A stretch of DNA of 31,224 nt from DATBDM01 sp036269915 (lineage in GTDB: Bacteria; Actinomycetota; Thermoleophilia; Solirubrobacterales; Solirubrobacteraceae), in the NCBI GenBank assembly GCA_036269915.1, contig DATBDM010000085.1:1-31224 (forward strand), read 5' to 3'. Positions 1 through 8,276 of the stretch are shown piece after piece (the first letter of the stretch is position 1; every line of letters starts with the position of its first letter). Position numbers and translations under genes: made by a program. The notes beneath the pieces were generated by a model that searched no databases, was not told the origin of the DNA, and saw only the letters and a list, made by a program, of their open reading frames with translations.

Positions 1-431
1 GCGATGACCTCGACGTCGGTCTCGGAGGTGAACGGCGTCCCGCGGTCCAGGAGCTCCTGCTTGAGCTCCATGTAGTTCTCGACGATGCCGTTGACCACGA
101 CGTGGACGCGGCCCTCGTCGTCGAAGTGCGGGTGCGCGTTCTCCTCGGTGACGCGCCCGTGCGTGGCCCAGCGCGTGTGCCCGATGCCGGTGGTCGCGGG
201 CGGCGCCATGACCGCGATCGCGCCGCCGTCACCGTCCCCGGCCCCGCCGGCCTCGGCGACCGCATCGCGAAGGGACTGGAGGTTGCCGACGGCGCGCACC
301 GACTCGAGCCGGCCGTCGGCCTGTACGGAGATGCCCGCGGAGTCGTAGCCGCGGTATTCGAGCTTCTGCAACCCCTCGAGCAGCACATCCGGTACGGAGC
401 GCTGGCCGACGTAGCCGACGATGCCGCACAT
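1..431 (-). CDS. glmS: Glutamine--fructose-6-phosphate aminotransferase, N-terminal part
   Basis: This enzyme makes glucosamine-6-phosphate from fructose-6-phosphate and glutamine, the first committed step toward UDP-GlcNAc for peptidoglycan. The first 143 residues are in the window; the rest, with the isomerase domains, runs off the left edge. The protein starts MCGIVGY, so Cys2 becomes the N-terminal nucleophile of the class II glutaminase domain after Met removal. EYRGYDSAG (about 25-33), GHTRWATHG (84-92) and NGIVENY (114-120) are the classic glutaminase motifs. A Gly/Ala/Asp-rich stretch around residues 57-80 is a little longer than I would expect before the GHTRWATHG motif. An AAGGAGG ribosome site at 439-445, seven bases from the ATG, fixes the start. 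It lies downstream of the accessory genes 527-8209, with glmM further up on the same strand. Confidence 0.97.
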   Translation of the reverse strand, partial: MCGIVGYVGQRSVPDVLLEGLQKLEYRGYDSAGISVQADGRLESVRAVGNLQSLRDAVAEAGGAGDGDGGAIAVMAPPATTGIGHTRWATHGRVTEENAHPHFDDEGRVHVVVNGIVENYMELKQELLDRGTPFTSETDVEVI

Positions 432-526
432 GGGCGTGCCTCCTTGGATCACGTCGTCGTGCCTCGAGCCGGCGGCGGACCGCCCGACCGGACAGCGTCA
501 GTCTAGAGGCAATCCCGGCCGACGGC
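432..526. promoter_or_regulatory. Intergenic gap upstream of glmS
   Basis: The 95 bases hold the strong glmS ribosome site (439-445) and a possible -10 TAGACT on the minus strand at 505-500, but I see no convincing -35 at the right distance. No clear terminator follows the large secreted-protein gene, so glmS could be read through from it or have its own weak promoter. Confidence 0.3.
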
Positions 527-3500
527 TCAGCCGTTGACCGGTCGCGCCATGTCGGCCTGGAGCTCGCTCGCGCTGAGGGCACGGTTGTAGACCCGGACCT
601 CGTCGATCAGCCCGGCGAACCACTCGCTCCAGATGCTGTTGCCGCCGATTCGCAGCACGCCGGTGGAGACGCGGAGCGGGCCCTTCACGGTCTTGGTGCT
701 CGCCTGGACCCCGTTGACGTAGATCCGCAGCGTCGCGTTGTCGAAGGTGGCGGCCAGATGCGTCCAGGCGTTGAGCGCGGTGTTCGTCACGCCGTTGAGC
801 CCGATGTCTTTGTTGGTGAAGACGTGCGATGCGGGCTTCCCGCTGCCGTTGCCGGCGTAGAGCGAGTAGATGAGGCCCGTGGGCTGCTCCTTGAGCAGGA
901 CCGTGCGCCATGCCGAGCCGACGGCGGTCGGGCGGATCCACGCCTCGATCGTCATCCCCGACGTGAGGTCGAGGCTGCTGGAGTCGGGAACGGTCACCCA
1001 GTCGCTCGTCCCGTTGAAGCTGAGTGCGCCACCGAACTTGCCGGCGGTGCTGCGAGTCGCTCCGGTGATCGTGCCGGTGTTGCCCTTGCCGGAGGCGTCG
1101 GCGACCGAGCCGCCCGACGTCTCGTCGAAGCCCCAGGCCCCCACGACCCCCGACGACGCCGGCGGGGCGACCGTGAGCGTGACCGCGACCGTCTTCGGCG
1201 AGCCGGTGGCTCCCGCGGTCGTGGCGCTGACCGTCACGGTCGCGGTGTAGGTGCCCGCGGCCAGCCCGGCGATGTTCGGGGCGATCGAGAGCGTCGCCGG
1301 CGCGGTGGCGCTCGCGGGAGTCACGTTCAACCAGCTGGCATCGTCGGTGACGCTCACGTCGAGGCTGCCGCTCCCGCCGTTGGTCACCGTGGCGTTCTGC
1401 GCGGGCGGATTCGCGCCGCCCTGCGTGGCGCTGAACGCGAGGGTCGACGGCGAGACCGCGAGTGCGGGTGGCGCCGGGGCGTTGACCGTCAGCGTGACCG
1501 GGATCGTCGTGGGAGCGCCGTCCGCGCCGGGGGCCGCGAGGGTCACCGTCGCCGTGTAGGTGCCGGCGTCCAGGCCGGTGGTGGTCGGGGTGGCGGTGAT
1601 CGTGCCGCCGTTCGTCCCGCTCGACGGGCTGACGGCCAGCCACGCTGCGTCGTCGGAGACGGACCAGCTCAGCGTGCCGCCTCCCGTGTTCGCCACGGTG
1701 AGCGTCTTCGCGGCCGGGCTCGCGGCGCCCTGGGTGGTGGTGAAGGCGAGGCTTGCCGGCGTCACCGAGAGCGCCGGCGGCTTGGGCGCGTCGACCGTCA
1801 GCGTCACCGGGATGGTCTTCGGCGACCCGCCCGCCCCCGCCGCGCTGACGGTGACGTCCGTGGTGTACGTGCCGGGCGCCAGACCCGCGATCGACGGGGT
1901 CACGGTGATCGTCCCCGCGTTCGTGCCGCTCGACGGCGACAGCGCGAGCCAGCTCGCCGACTCCGAGGCGCTCCAGGCCAGCGATCCGCCGCCGGCGTTG
2001 GTCACGCTCAGGGTCTTGGCGCTCGGGTCGGCGCCGCCCTGCGTCGCGCCGAACGACAGGCTGCCCGGGCTCACCGCCAGGGCCGGCGGGGTCGGCGCGC
2101 CGTTCTTGAAGACGACCGTCGCCATCATCCACGGCGTGCTCGCGCCCGTCGACACCCGTGCCGCCGGCGTGTCGCCCGTGCCGGCGGTCTGGTCCTCGGC
2201 CAGGAACTCCATGTCGCTGGTCGGAGAGACGTTGACGCGCTGCGTGAAGTTGGGATCGGCGCCGAGCGTGCGGCCGAACCCGGAGTCCGCGTAGACCCCG
2301 AGGGCCAGCTCGTTGTCGCCGGTCAGCGCGGCGGTCGGCCCGGAGGTGACGAACCCGGCCGCGGATGATGTGCCGGTGGCGGTCTTGACCGCGTCCACGG
2401 CTGCGGCGCCCGCGGCTGCCGACAGGTTCGCGTACTCGAGCGCGGCCCCGCCGATGTCGGCGCCGCCGGTCGCCGTCACCGTGATCGTCGGCTTGGTGCC
2501 GTCACCGGCGGTGATCGGCGCCGTCCAGACGCTGAGCTGCGTGCCGTCGGACGCCGTGACGCTCGTCGCCTTCGTCCAGGTGTTGCCGGCCGAGTCCGTG
2601 ACCCCGGAGATCGTCGCGTTCCCGCTGCTCCACACGCCCGCCATCACGACCATCCGGTCGCCGCCCGTGATGTTCGCCGACGGGGTCAGCTGCAGGGTCG
2701 AGCCCGAGGGGCTGCGGCCCGACACGCTCTGGATGAAGCGCGGGCCGGCGTTCGGCGTGACGGCGTTGGACGCGGCGGATTCCGGCCCGGAGCCGACGGA
2801 GTTGACGGCGGTCACCGTGAACGTGTAGGCGGTGCCGTTCGTGAGGCCGCTCACGAGGCCCGAGGTCGCGGCCGGCGAGCCGGTCACGGTCGTCGGAGCC
2901 TGCGCGACCCCGCCGGCGTAGGGCGTCACCACGTAGCGGGAGATCGTCCGGCCGCCGTCGGCGGGCGCGGTCCAGCGCACGGTCGCCTGGGTGTTGCCCG
3001 CGCCGGCGGTGACGCCCGTGGGCGCGTCGGGCACTCTGGGCGCGGTCGGCGTCACCGGGTTGGACTCCGGCGAGAAGGCGCTGGTGCCGCTGCCGTTCGC
3101 GGCCTGGACCTTGAACGTGTACGTGATGGCCGGGTCGAGCCCGCCGACGGTCACGGAGTTCGAGAACGGCGCGGCATCCGCGGTGGTCGTGGGCTGTGCC
3201 GCCGACCCGATGAACGGCGTGACGATGTAGCGCGACGGCGAGCCGCCGGTCACGGACGCGGAGAACGTCACGGTCGCGGAGCCGGGCCCCGGCGAGGCGC
3301 TGACGGGCCCGACCGGGCCGGGCGGCAGCTTCGGCGTGAACACCACGTCGACCGCGTAGTTCTCACCGAAGTACGTGGAGGTCGGGAAGCTCGACGAGTC
3401 GTCGTACGTGTAGACGCCGTTGGGGCTTCCGCCGTTGGCGCTGATCGCGTGCAGCGGCCCGGAGTCGAGCACGTTGCCGCCGACGGGGCTCGGCATGTAG

Positions 3501-5779
3501 AAGTAGCTCGAGGAGACGGAGTAGTGCCCCCTGGGCGCGAAGTAGGACGCGACGTAGGTCGTGCCGGCGGTGATGCTGACCGGCGTGGCGAAGTTGAGCT
3601 GCTGCCAGCCGGTGCTCGACTCCCCGGAGAACGTGCCCGTGGCCAGGAGCGCGCCGCTCGTCGACCAGAGGTTGCCGATGTGCGTTCCCGTGTTCAGCGA
3701 CGACTTGTAGAAGCGCACGCCGGTGATGGACCCGTCGAGATCGGCCTTGAAGCGGACGCCGACTTCGATCGCGCCGCCGTCGCTGTCGTCGAGCGTCCAG
3801 GGCGTCACGTTGGGGCCGGCCATGGTGCAGGGGCAGCCGACGTCGACGCTCACGCTCGGCGGCGAGGGCTCGAGGTTGCCGCTGTCGTCGACGGCGCGCG
3901 CGAGGATCCTCGTCGTCGGAGCGCCGTGCACCACCCAGCTGTAGCTCCAGGACGTGGTCCCCGTCGCCGGATGCCACGTGTTCCCGCCATCCGTGGAGAC
4001 CTCGACGCCGCCGACGATGCCGCCGCTGTCGGCGGCGGTGCCGGAGATCGTCACCTTCGACCCGTCAGCGAGCGCGGCGCCTTGACTGGGAGTCGCGATC
4101 GTGGTCGTGGGCGCCACGGCGTCCGTCGACGCCGAAGCCGCGACGAGGCCCGTCATCAACGTCGTCGCCTGCAGCCCCATGTCCGCGAACAGGTTGACCG
4201 TCGCCTGTTGCATCACGGCATCCGCTGCTGAACCCCCCGGCGGGCCGGCATTGCTCCAGGCGTTGGTCGTATCCAGGCCCCACGCCCATTGGACCGTGCC
4301 GCCGCCGAACACGAGCGCGCCGCTGGGAGCCCGGTACATCGTCAGATGATGCGTCTGGGTGGTCGGCGACTGCACGGTCGTGCCGTAGTCGGTGAACGAT
4401 TCGACGCCGCTCACGGTCGTAGTCGACAGGTCGAACTCGCCGGCCGGGCGGAAGCCGTTGTCGACGTCGACGTCCCACTCGTAGCCGAGCGTCTGATTGC
4501 CCGCCCCCAGCGTGCGCGACTGGCCGGCGCCCAGGTTCGCCACCGCGGTGTTGCGCCAGAGCCGCAGGTCCTTCTGCGCCGCCGGCACCTTGATGTCCGA
4601 AGAGCCGGAGTTGACGACGAACAGCTGGCCCGTCAGCGAGTTCTCCGGGCGGCCCCCGTCTCCCGGCGGGCTGAAGCGCGGGTCGCGCCAGGTGCCCGTC
4701 CACGCGACCGGGTCCGTGGGGGCGTCGAAATGGGTGTCCTTGTACGTCGTCAGCGTCCGGTACGGCGCCGAGGTGCCGTCGGCGCCGCTGTTCTCCCAGC
4801 GCGTCTTCCAGAACACCTCGTTGCCGCTGAAGAACGCGAGGTTGACCCCGGCGTCCCGCGCCGCCTCCACGCTCGCGCGCTCCGGCCCCGACCAGTACTC
4901 GTCGTGACCGCTGGAGACGATGAGCTTGTGCGTGCGCACCAGCGCCGGGTTGGCCGCGACGTCGGCTTGGCTCATGTAGCTCACGTCGTAGCCGTTGCGC
5001 TCGACGAAGCGGATCAGCTGGTACTCGGCATAGAAAAGGTACGACCGTCCGCCGTCCTGGGGGATCGTGCCGTCGAAGGGGCGGTTGTAGGAGACCGAGA
5101 ACGCGGCCTTGTACCCACGCGGGTTGCCGGGCGGGCAGGGCGAGGTACACGAGTACAGGCTGTTGCCGCCGTAGCTGTTGTACGCCTGCCACGTCGAGTC
5201 CGACGTGCGCAGCAACATCTGCGAGCCGCCGGCATCGTCGCGGACGACGAACGGGATCTGGCTGGCGCCGCCCGTGTCGTCGCGCACCAGTCGCGCGATG
5301 TACATCCCCGAAACCGCATCGGCGGGGACCACCCAGGAGGCCGAGACGCCCCAGTTGCCGCAGTCGATCAGCCCCGTGGATGCCGTCGTGAGGCAGCTGG
5401 GCTGGGATTGCGGCAGGTTGGCGGACGGGCGGATGCCGGCCGCTTGCAGGCGCGCGCCGTTGCCCTGGTAGTAGCCCAGCCGGTAGACGTCGATGTGGTA
5501 GGACGACGCGGTCGTCTTGATCTTGAAGCGGATCGTCCCGCCCTTGTTGACGCTCATCGTCGTGGCGTAGCCCTGGATGCTCGAGTCACCCGAGCCGTTC
5601 ACCTGCCACGTCGAGGGGGCGCTCCCCGGCTTGGCGTTCTCACAGGCGACCGGGTTGGCGCAGGCGGCCAAGCCGGCGGCGGGATGGAAGGCGAGCACCA
5701 CGACCGCCGCGGCGAGCACGGTCAGCAGCCGCCGCAGTACGGGGCGGGCGGCGGGTGTCGTGGCGGGAGCTCGGGTCAT
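527..5779 (-). CDS. Giant secreted multidomain protein with N,N-dimethylformamidase-like catalytic domain
   Basis: A 1750-residue exported protein of unknown substrate. Seen in order: signal peptide 1-39 (arginines, then a hydrophobic core), a domain resembling the large-subunit C-terminal domain of N,N-dimethylformamidase (about 47-545; SSGHDEYWS at 289-297, FFSGNEVFWKTRWE at 316-329), a bacterial Ig-like domain (556-648), a DUF4082 domain (660-815), two fibronectin III domains (820-912, 917-1010), an unassigned beta-rich domain (1012-1227), three BACON-like repeats (1233-1537) and a C-terminal LamG/concanavalin fold (1543-1743). The tail modules are typical of glycan or surface binding; the head suggests amide hydrolysis, but that is inference. 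The start ATG at 5779 is chosen because it directly precedes the signal peptide; 74 further in-frame upstream residues are Arg/Pro-rich and look non-coding. Cys40 sits in an LAAC sequence, so a lipoprotein is possible. It follows the propeller gene by 137 bases. Confidence 0.88.
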   Translation of the reverse strand: MTRAPATTPAARPVLRRLLTVLAAAVVVLAFHPAAGLAACANPVACENAKPGSAPSTWQVNGSGDSSIQGYATTMSVNKGGTIRFKIKTTASSYHIDVYRLGYYQGNGARLQAAGIRPSANLPQSQPSCLTTASTGLIDCGNWGVSASWVVPADAVSGMYIARLVRDDTGGASQIPFVVRDDAGGSQMLLRTSDSTWQAYNSYGGNSLYSCTSPCPPGNPRGYKAAFSVSYNRPFDGTIPQDGGRSYLFYAEYQLIRFVERNGYDVSYMSQADVAANPALVRTHKLIVSSGHDEYWSGPERASVEAARDAGVNLAFFSGNEVFWKTRWENSGADGTSAPYRTLTTYKDTHFDAPTDPVAWTGTWRDPRFSPPGDGGRPENSLTGQLFVVNSGSSDIKVPAAQKDLRLWRNTAVANLGAGQSRTLGAGNQTLGYEWDVDVDNGFRPAGEFDLSTTTVSGVESFTDYGTTVQSPTTQTHHLTMYRAPSGALVFGGGTVQWAWGLDTTNAWSNAGPPGGSAADAVMQQATVNLFADMGLQATTLMTGLVAASASTDAVAPTTTIATPSQGAALADGSKVTISGTAADSGGIVGGVEVSTDGGNTWHPATGTTSWSYSWVVHGAPTTRILARAVDDSGNLEPSPPSVSVDVGCPCTMAGPNVTPWTLDDSDGGAIEVGVRFKADLDGSITGVRFYKSSLNTGTHIGNLWSTSGALLATGTFSGESSTGWQQLNFATPVSITAGTTYVASYFAPRGHYSVSSSYFYMPSPVGGNVLDSGPLHAISANGGSPNGVYTYDDSSSFPTSTYFGENYAVDVVFTPKLPPGPVGPVSASPGPGSATVTFSASVTGGSPSRYIVTPFIGSAAQPTTTADAAPFSNSVTVGGLDPAITYTFKVQAANGSGTSAFSPESNPVTPTAPRVPDAPTGVTAGAGNTQATVRWTAPADGGRTISRYVVTPYAGGVAQAPTTVTGSPAATSGLVSGLTNGTAYTFTVTAVNSVGSGPESAASNAVTPNAGPRFIQSVSGRSPSGSTLQLTPSANITGGDRMVVMAGVWSSGNATISGVTDSAGNTWTKATSVTASDGTQLSVWTAPITAGDGTKPTITVTATGGADIGGAALEYANLSAAAGAAAVDAVKTATGTSSAAGFVTSGPTAALTGDNELALGVYADSGFGRTLGADPNFTQRVNVSPTSDMEFLAEDQTAGTGDTPAARVSTGASTPWMMATVVFKNGAPTPPALAVSPGSLSFGATQGGADPSAKTLSVTNAGGGSLAWSASESASWLALSPSSGTNAGTITVTPSIAGLAPGTYTTDVTVSAAGAGGSPKTIPVTLTVDAPKPPALSVTPASLAFTTTQGAASPAAKTLTVANTGGGTLSWSVSDDAAWLAVSPSSGTNGGTITATPTTTGLDAGTYTATVTLAAPGADGAPTTIPVTLTVNAPAPPALAVSPSTLAFSATQGGANPPAQNATVTNGGSGSLDVSVTDDASWLNVTPASATAPATLSIAPNIAGLAAGTYTATVTVSATTAGATGSPKTVAVTLTVAPPASSGVVGAWGFDETSGGSVADASGKGNTGTITGATRSTAGKFGGALSFNGTSDWVTVPDSSSLDLTSGMTIEAWIRPTAVGSAWRTVLLKEQPTGLIYSLYAGNGSGKPASHVFTNKDIGLNGVTNTALNAWTHLAATFDNATLRIYVNGVQASTKTVKGPLRVSTGVLRIGGNSIWSEWFAGLIDEVRVYNRALSASELQADMARPVNG
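1169..2083 (-). repeat. Three tandem BACON-like modules within the secreted protein
   Basis: Residues about 1233-1330, 1336-1433 and 1438-1537 are three copies of a roughly 100-residue module. Each begins with a phrase like ALAVSPGSLSF, has a central SWLAxSPSSGTN-type segment and ends with GTYTATVTVSA and a PVTLTV strand, joined by short Ala/Pro linkers. The third copy is the most diverged (WLNVTPASATAP). The pattern matches BACON/Ig-like beta-sandwich repeats that usually act as spacers or carbohydrate-binding stalks. Confidence 0.75.
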
Positions 5780-5916
5780 GGCTGGATCGAGGAACAGCCA
5801 TCCACGACGTCCGGGACGGCTAGGCGCGATGTTCGTCCCCGGCGGCGGGCGCCGCGTCACCCAAAGGTCGAGTTCGCGAGCCGGCCGAGAGCCGGATTCG
5901 ACCCGTGGTTCGCGCT
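5780..5916. other. Intergenic gap between propeller gene and secreted-protein gene
   Basis: 137 bases. The minus strand can form a short hairpin (CCGGC/GCCGG around a TCTCG loop at 5881-5895) just after the propeller stop, followed later by CTTT; it is a weak terminator candidate. A second small inverted repeat, TGGCTG/CAGCCA, surrounds the bases just before the secreted-protein ATG and could mask its start. I see no convincing -35/-10 pair or Shine-Dalgarno site. Confidence 0.3.
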
Positions 5917-6975
5917 TCAGCCGTGCGCCGGCTGGCCGCCGGCTGCGGCGATGTCGGTGCGAGGGACGTCGACGGTCGGGGAATCCGCTCCGCCCATCCA
6001 CACCTGCGGCCGCCCGGATCCGTCCGCGTTGACCATCCAGACACGCTCCCCGTCTCCGTAGACGAGGTGCTGGTCGTCCACCCAGGCCAGCTGGTCGTCG
6101 ACCGAGCGGGTCTCGGCCAGCGCCGTCTCGCGCCCGGTCGCGAGATCCAGCACGTGGAAGCGCCAGACGGTCGGGTCGTGCGCGATCACCTTCTTGTAGC
6201 CGATGCGGGTGCCGTCAGGCGAGAGCGAAGGGCACTCGACGTTGTCGTGGATCGTGCGCCCGCTGCGCGCGGAGATCGACCCGCGCACCAGGTACGAGTG
6301 GCCTCCGAAGGAGAGCGTGGCATAGAACGTGTCGCCGTCCCCGGCGAACGTGAGGCCCCAGTAGTTGCGCGAGCGGGCATCCACGACCGCGCCGTCGTGG
6401 GTGAAGCGGAAGTCGCGCTCGAGGTCGCCAGCGGGCTTCCCGGTGCGCATGTCGACGAGCGTCGTCGCGGTCGAGAACTGGCCGGGCTTCGCGTAGGCGT
6501 GCCCCACGACGAACGTCGTCACTCCGCCCCAGCGACCGTCGGGAGAGACGCGCGCCCGGCTCGGCACGCCGGGGACGTTGAATCGGTGCAGCACGCGCAG
6601 CCGCGCGTCCATCACCTCGACCGACGTCTCGGTGCCGAGGACGTCGAGGCAGATGCCGCGGCCGGCCGCGAAGGCCACGCGCTGGCACGCCGGCCCGGCG
6701 AGCGCGGGCCTTCCCGGCGTCCGGCCATGCAGGGACGCCACCTCGACCCGTCCGTAGGTGGCCGGGTGGCTGCGGTCGACCGAGCGCAGGACGGCGAAGG
6801 GGTCTCCGCCGGACAGGATCTGCCGCGCCTGCGGCCGATCCTCGCTCACGGCGCGGTCCGCGGCGGCGCGGCCCTGCGTGGCTCGGAGGACGGTCGCCGC
6901 CGCGAGCGCGACGATCGCGACGCCGCACACGACCGCGAGCCCCACGAAGAGGCGGATGCGGCTACGCGTGCGCAA
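5917..6975 (-). CDS. Membrane-anchored beta-propeller (TolB/PD40-like) protein
   Basis: 352 residues. A short basic N-terminus (MRTRSRIR) precedes one hydrophobic helix at about 8-31, so the rest should lie outside the membrane. The remainder reads as propeller blades: repeated phrases such as RVSPDGRWGGV, PSLSPDGTRIGYKK, WRFHVLDLATGRETAL and VWMVNADGSG are the WD40-like/PD40 blade pattern of TolB-type proteins, which usually bind protein or peptide partners. The start is TTG at 6975, inside the last codons of the MFS gene (14-base overlap), with AAGGG upstream; the overlap suggests translational coupling. The downstream neighbour on the same strand is the giant secreted protein, which makes a joint surface role plausible. 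No catalytic motif is visible. Confidence 0.75.
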   Translation of the reverse strand: MRTRSRIRLFVGLAVVCGVAIVALAAATVLRATQGRAAADRAVSEDRPQARQILSGGDPFAVLRSVDRSHPATYGRVEVASLHGRTPGRPALAGPACQRVAFAAGRGICLDVLGTETSVEVMDARLRVLHRFNVPGVPSRARVSPDGRWGGVTTFVVGHAYAKPGQFSTATTLVDMRTGKPAGDLERDFRFTHDGAVVDARSRNYWGLTFAGDGDTFYATLSFGGHSYLVRGSISARSGRTIHDNVECPSLSPDGTRIGYKKVIAHDPTVWRFHVLDLATGRETALAETRSVDDQLAWVDDQHLVYGDGERVWMVNADGSGRPQVWMGGADSPTVDVPRTDIAAAGGQPAHG

Positions 6976-8209
6976 TGTGCAGCCCTTGGACTGCCACGAC
7001 CATCGCGATCACGAGCCCCGCGGCGAACAGCCCGATCGCCGCATGCACGCCGACCCAGGTCCAGAGCGCGCCGAAGACGATCGAGGCGACCAGGCGGGCG
7101 GCGCTCGTCGACGTCCCGAGCAGCGCGAGACCGCTCCCGCGCAGCTCTTCGGGGAGGCGGGCGCTTCCCATCGCGGCGATGACGCCGTCGGTCGCGGCGT
7201 AGTACGTCCCGAGCAGGGCGAGCGCGCCCGCGACCGACAACGCGCCCGCCGACGGCGCCATCAGCAGGCAGTACACCGCCAGCAGGAGCACGTAGCCCCC
7301 GATCAGCACGCGGCCGCGGCCGATCCGGTCCGAGAGGCGCCCGAGCGGCGCCGCCAGCAGCATGTAGAGCAGCGCGGTGCCCGTCGCCAGCAGGGGGAAG
7401 AGACTCGCGCCGAACTCGATCCGGTCGCGCAGGACCAGGTAGATGAACCCGTCGCTCGCGGTGGCGAGCCCGAGCGCTCCCGCGGCCAGCGTCAGCGCGC
7501 GGAAGTCGCGCTCGCCGAGCAGCGCGAACGCCGCCCGCATGTCCGTCTTGGGGGCTTGTTCACGCGCTCGCGACGTCGGCTCCCGGACGAGGATGGAGAT
7601 GACGAAGAAGCCCATCAGGGCGAAGATGAAGGAGATCGCGAACAGCGAGTGGAACGCGTTCGGCGCGACGGCGAGCAGCGCGAACGCGATCAGCGGGCCG
7701 ATGAGCGCGCCGGCCGTGTCCATCGCCCGGTGCACGCCGAACGCCGTGCCCAGCTCGCGCTGCGGAGCGGACAGCGAGATCATCGCGTCACGCGGCGCGG
7801 TCCGGATCCCCTTGCCGGCGCGATCGAGGATCACGATCGCGCTCAGGCTGCCCAACGCCCCTCCCACGAGCGCGAGACCGAGCTTGCACACGGCGGACAC
7901 GCCGTAGCCGATCGAGGCGATCAGCTTGTGGCGGCCGAGACGGTCGCCGAGGAAGCCGGAGCCCAGGCGCACGAACGCGCCCGCACCCTGGTAGAGGCCG
8001 TCGATGAGGCCGTACTGCAGCGGCAGGAAGCCGAGCGTGCTGACGAGGTACAGCGGCAGGATCGCCGAGACCATCTCCGAGGACACGTCGGTGAGCAGTG
8101 AACAGGTGCCCAGCAGCAGCACCGTCGTGCCGACGCGCGAGCGCAGGCCGCCCGACACGGCGGCGCGGCGCGCGCGCCCAAGGGCGCCGGTGCTCTCGAC
8201 CGTGTACAT
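6962..8209 (-). CDS. Major facilitator superfamily transporter
   Basis: 415 residues from the ATG at 8209 (a TTG at 8221 would add four). About twelve hydrophobic helices are visible. The loop between helices 2 and 3 carries the MFS signature form GDRLGRHK, and a matching GRLSDRIGRGR sits at the start of the second half, so both halves of the fold are complete. AGKGIRTAPRDAMIS after helix 4 is a segment I associate with the drug/H+ antiporter-like MFS proteins of actinobacteria. The substrate cannot be read from the sequence. The gene follows glmM by 67 bases and overlaps the propeller gene by 14 bases, suggesting the last two are co-expressed. Confidence 0.85.
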   Translation of the reverse strand: MYTVESTGALGRARRAAVSGGLRSRVGTTVLLLGTCSLLTDVSSEMVSAILPLYLVSTLGFLPLQYGLIDGLYQGAGAFVRLGSGFLGDRLGRHKLIASIGYGVSAVCKLGLALVGGALGSLSAIVILDRAGKGIRTAPRDAMISLSAPQRELGTAFGVHRAMDTAGALIGPLIAFALLAVAPNAFHSLFAISFIFALMGFFVISILVREPTSRAREQAPKTDMRAAFALLGERDFRALTLAAGALGLATASDGFIYLVLRDRIEFGASLFPLLATGTALLYMLLAAPLGRLSDRIGRGRVLIGGYVLLLAVYCLLMAPSAGALSVAGALALLGTYYAATDGVIAAMGSARLPEELRGSGLALLGTSTSAARLVASIVFGALWTWVGVHAAIGLFAAGLVIAMVVAVQGLHIAHA

Positions 8210-8276
8210 CCGCCCAAGCAACGGCGCCGGGCGGCGACGGCTTCCGCCCCGCCGATGAGCCCGCGCGAGAGGAGGC

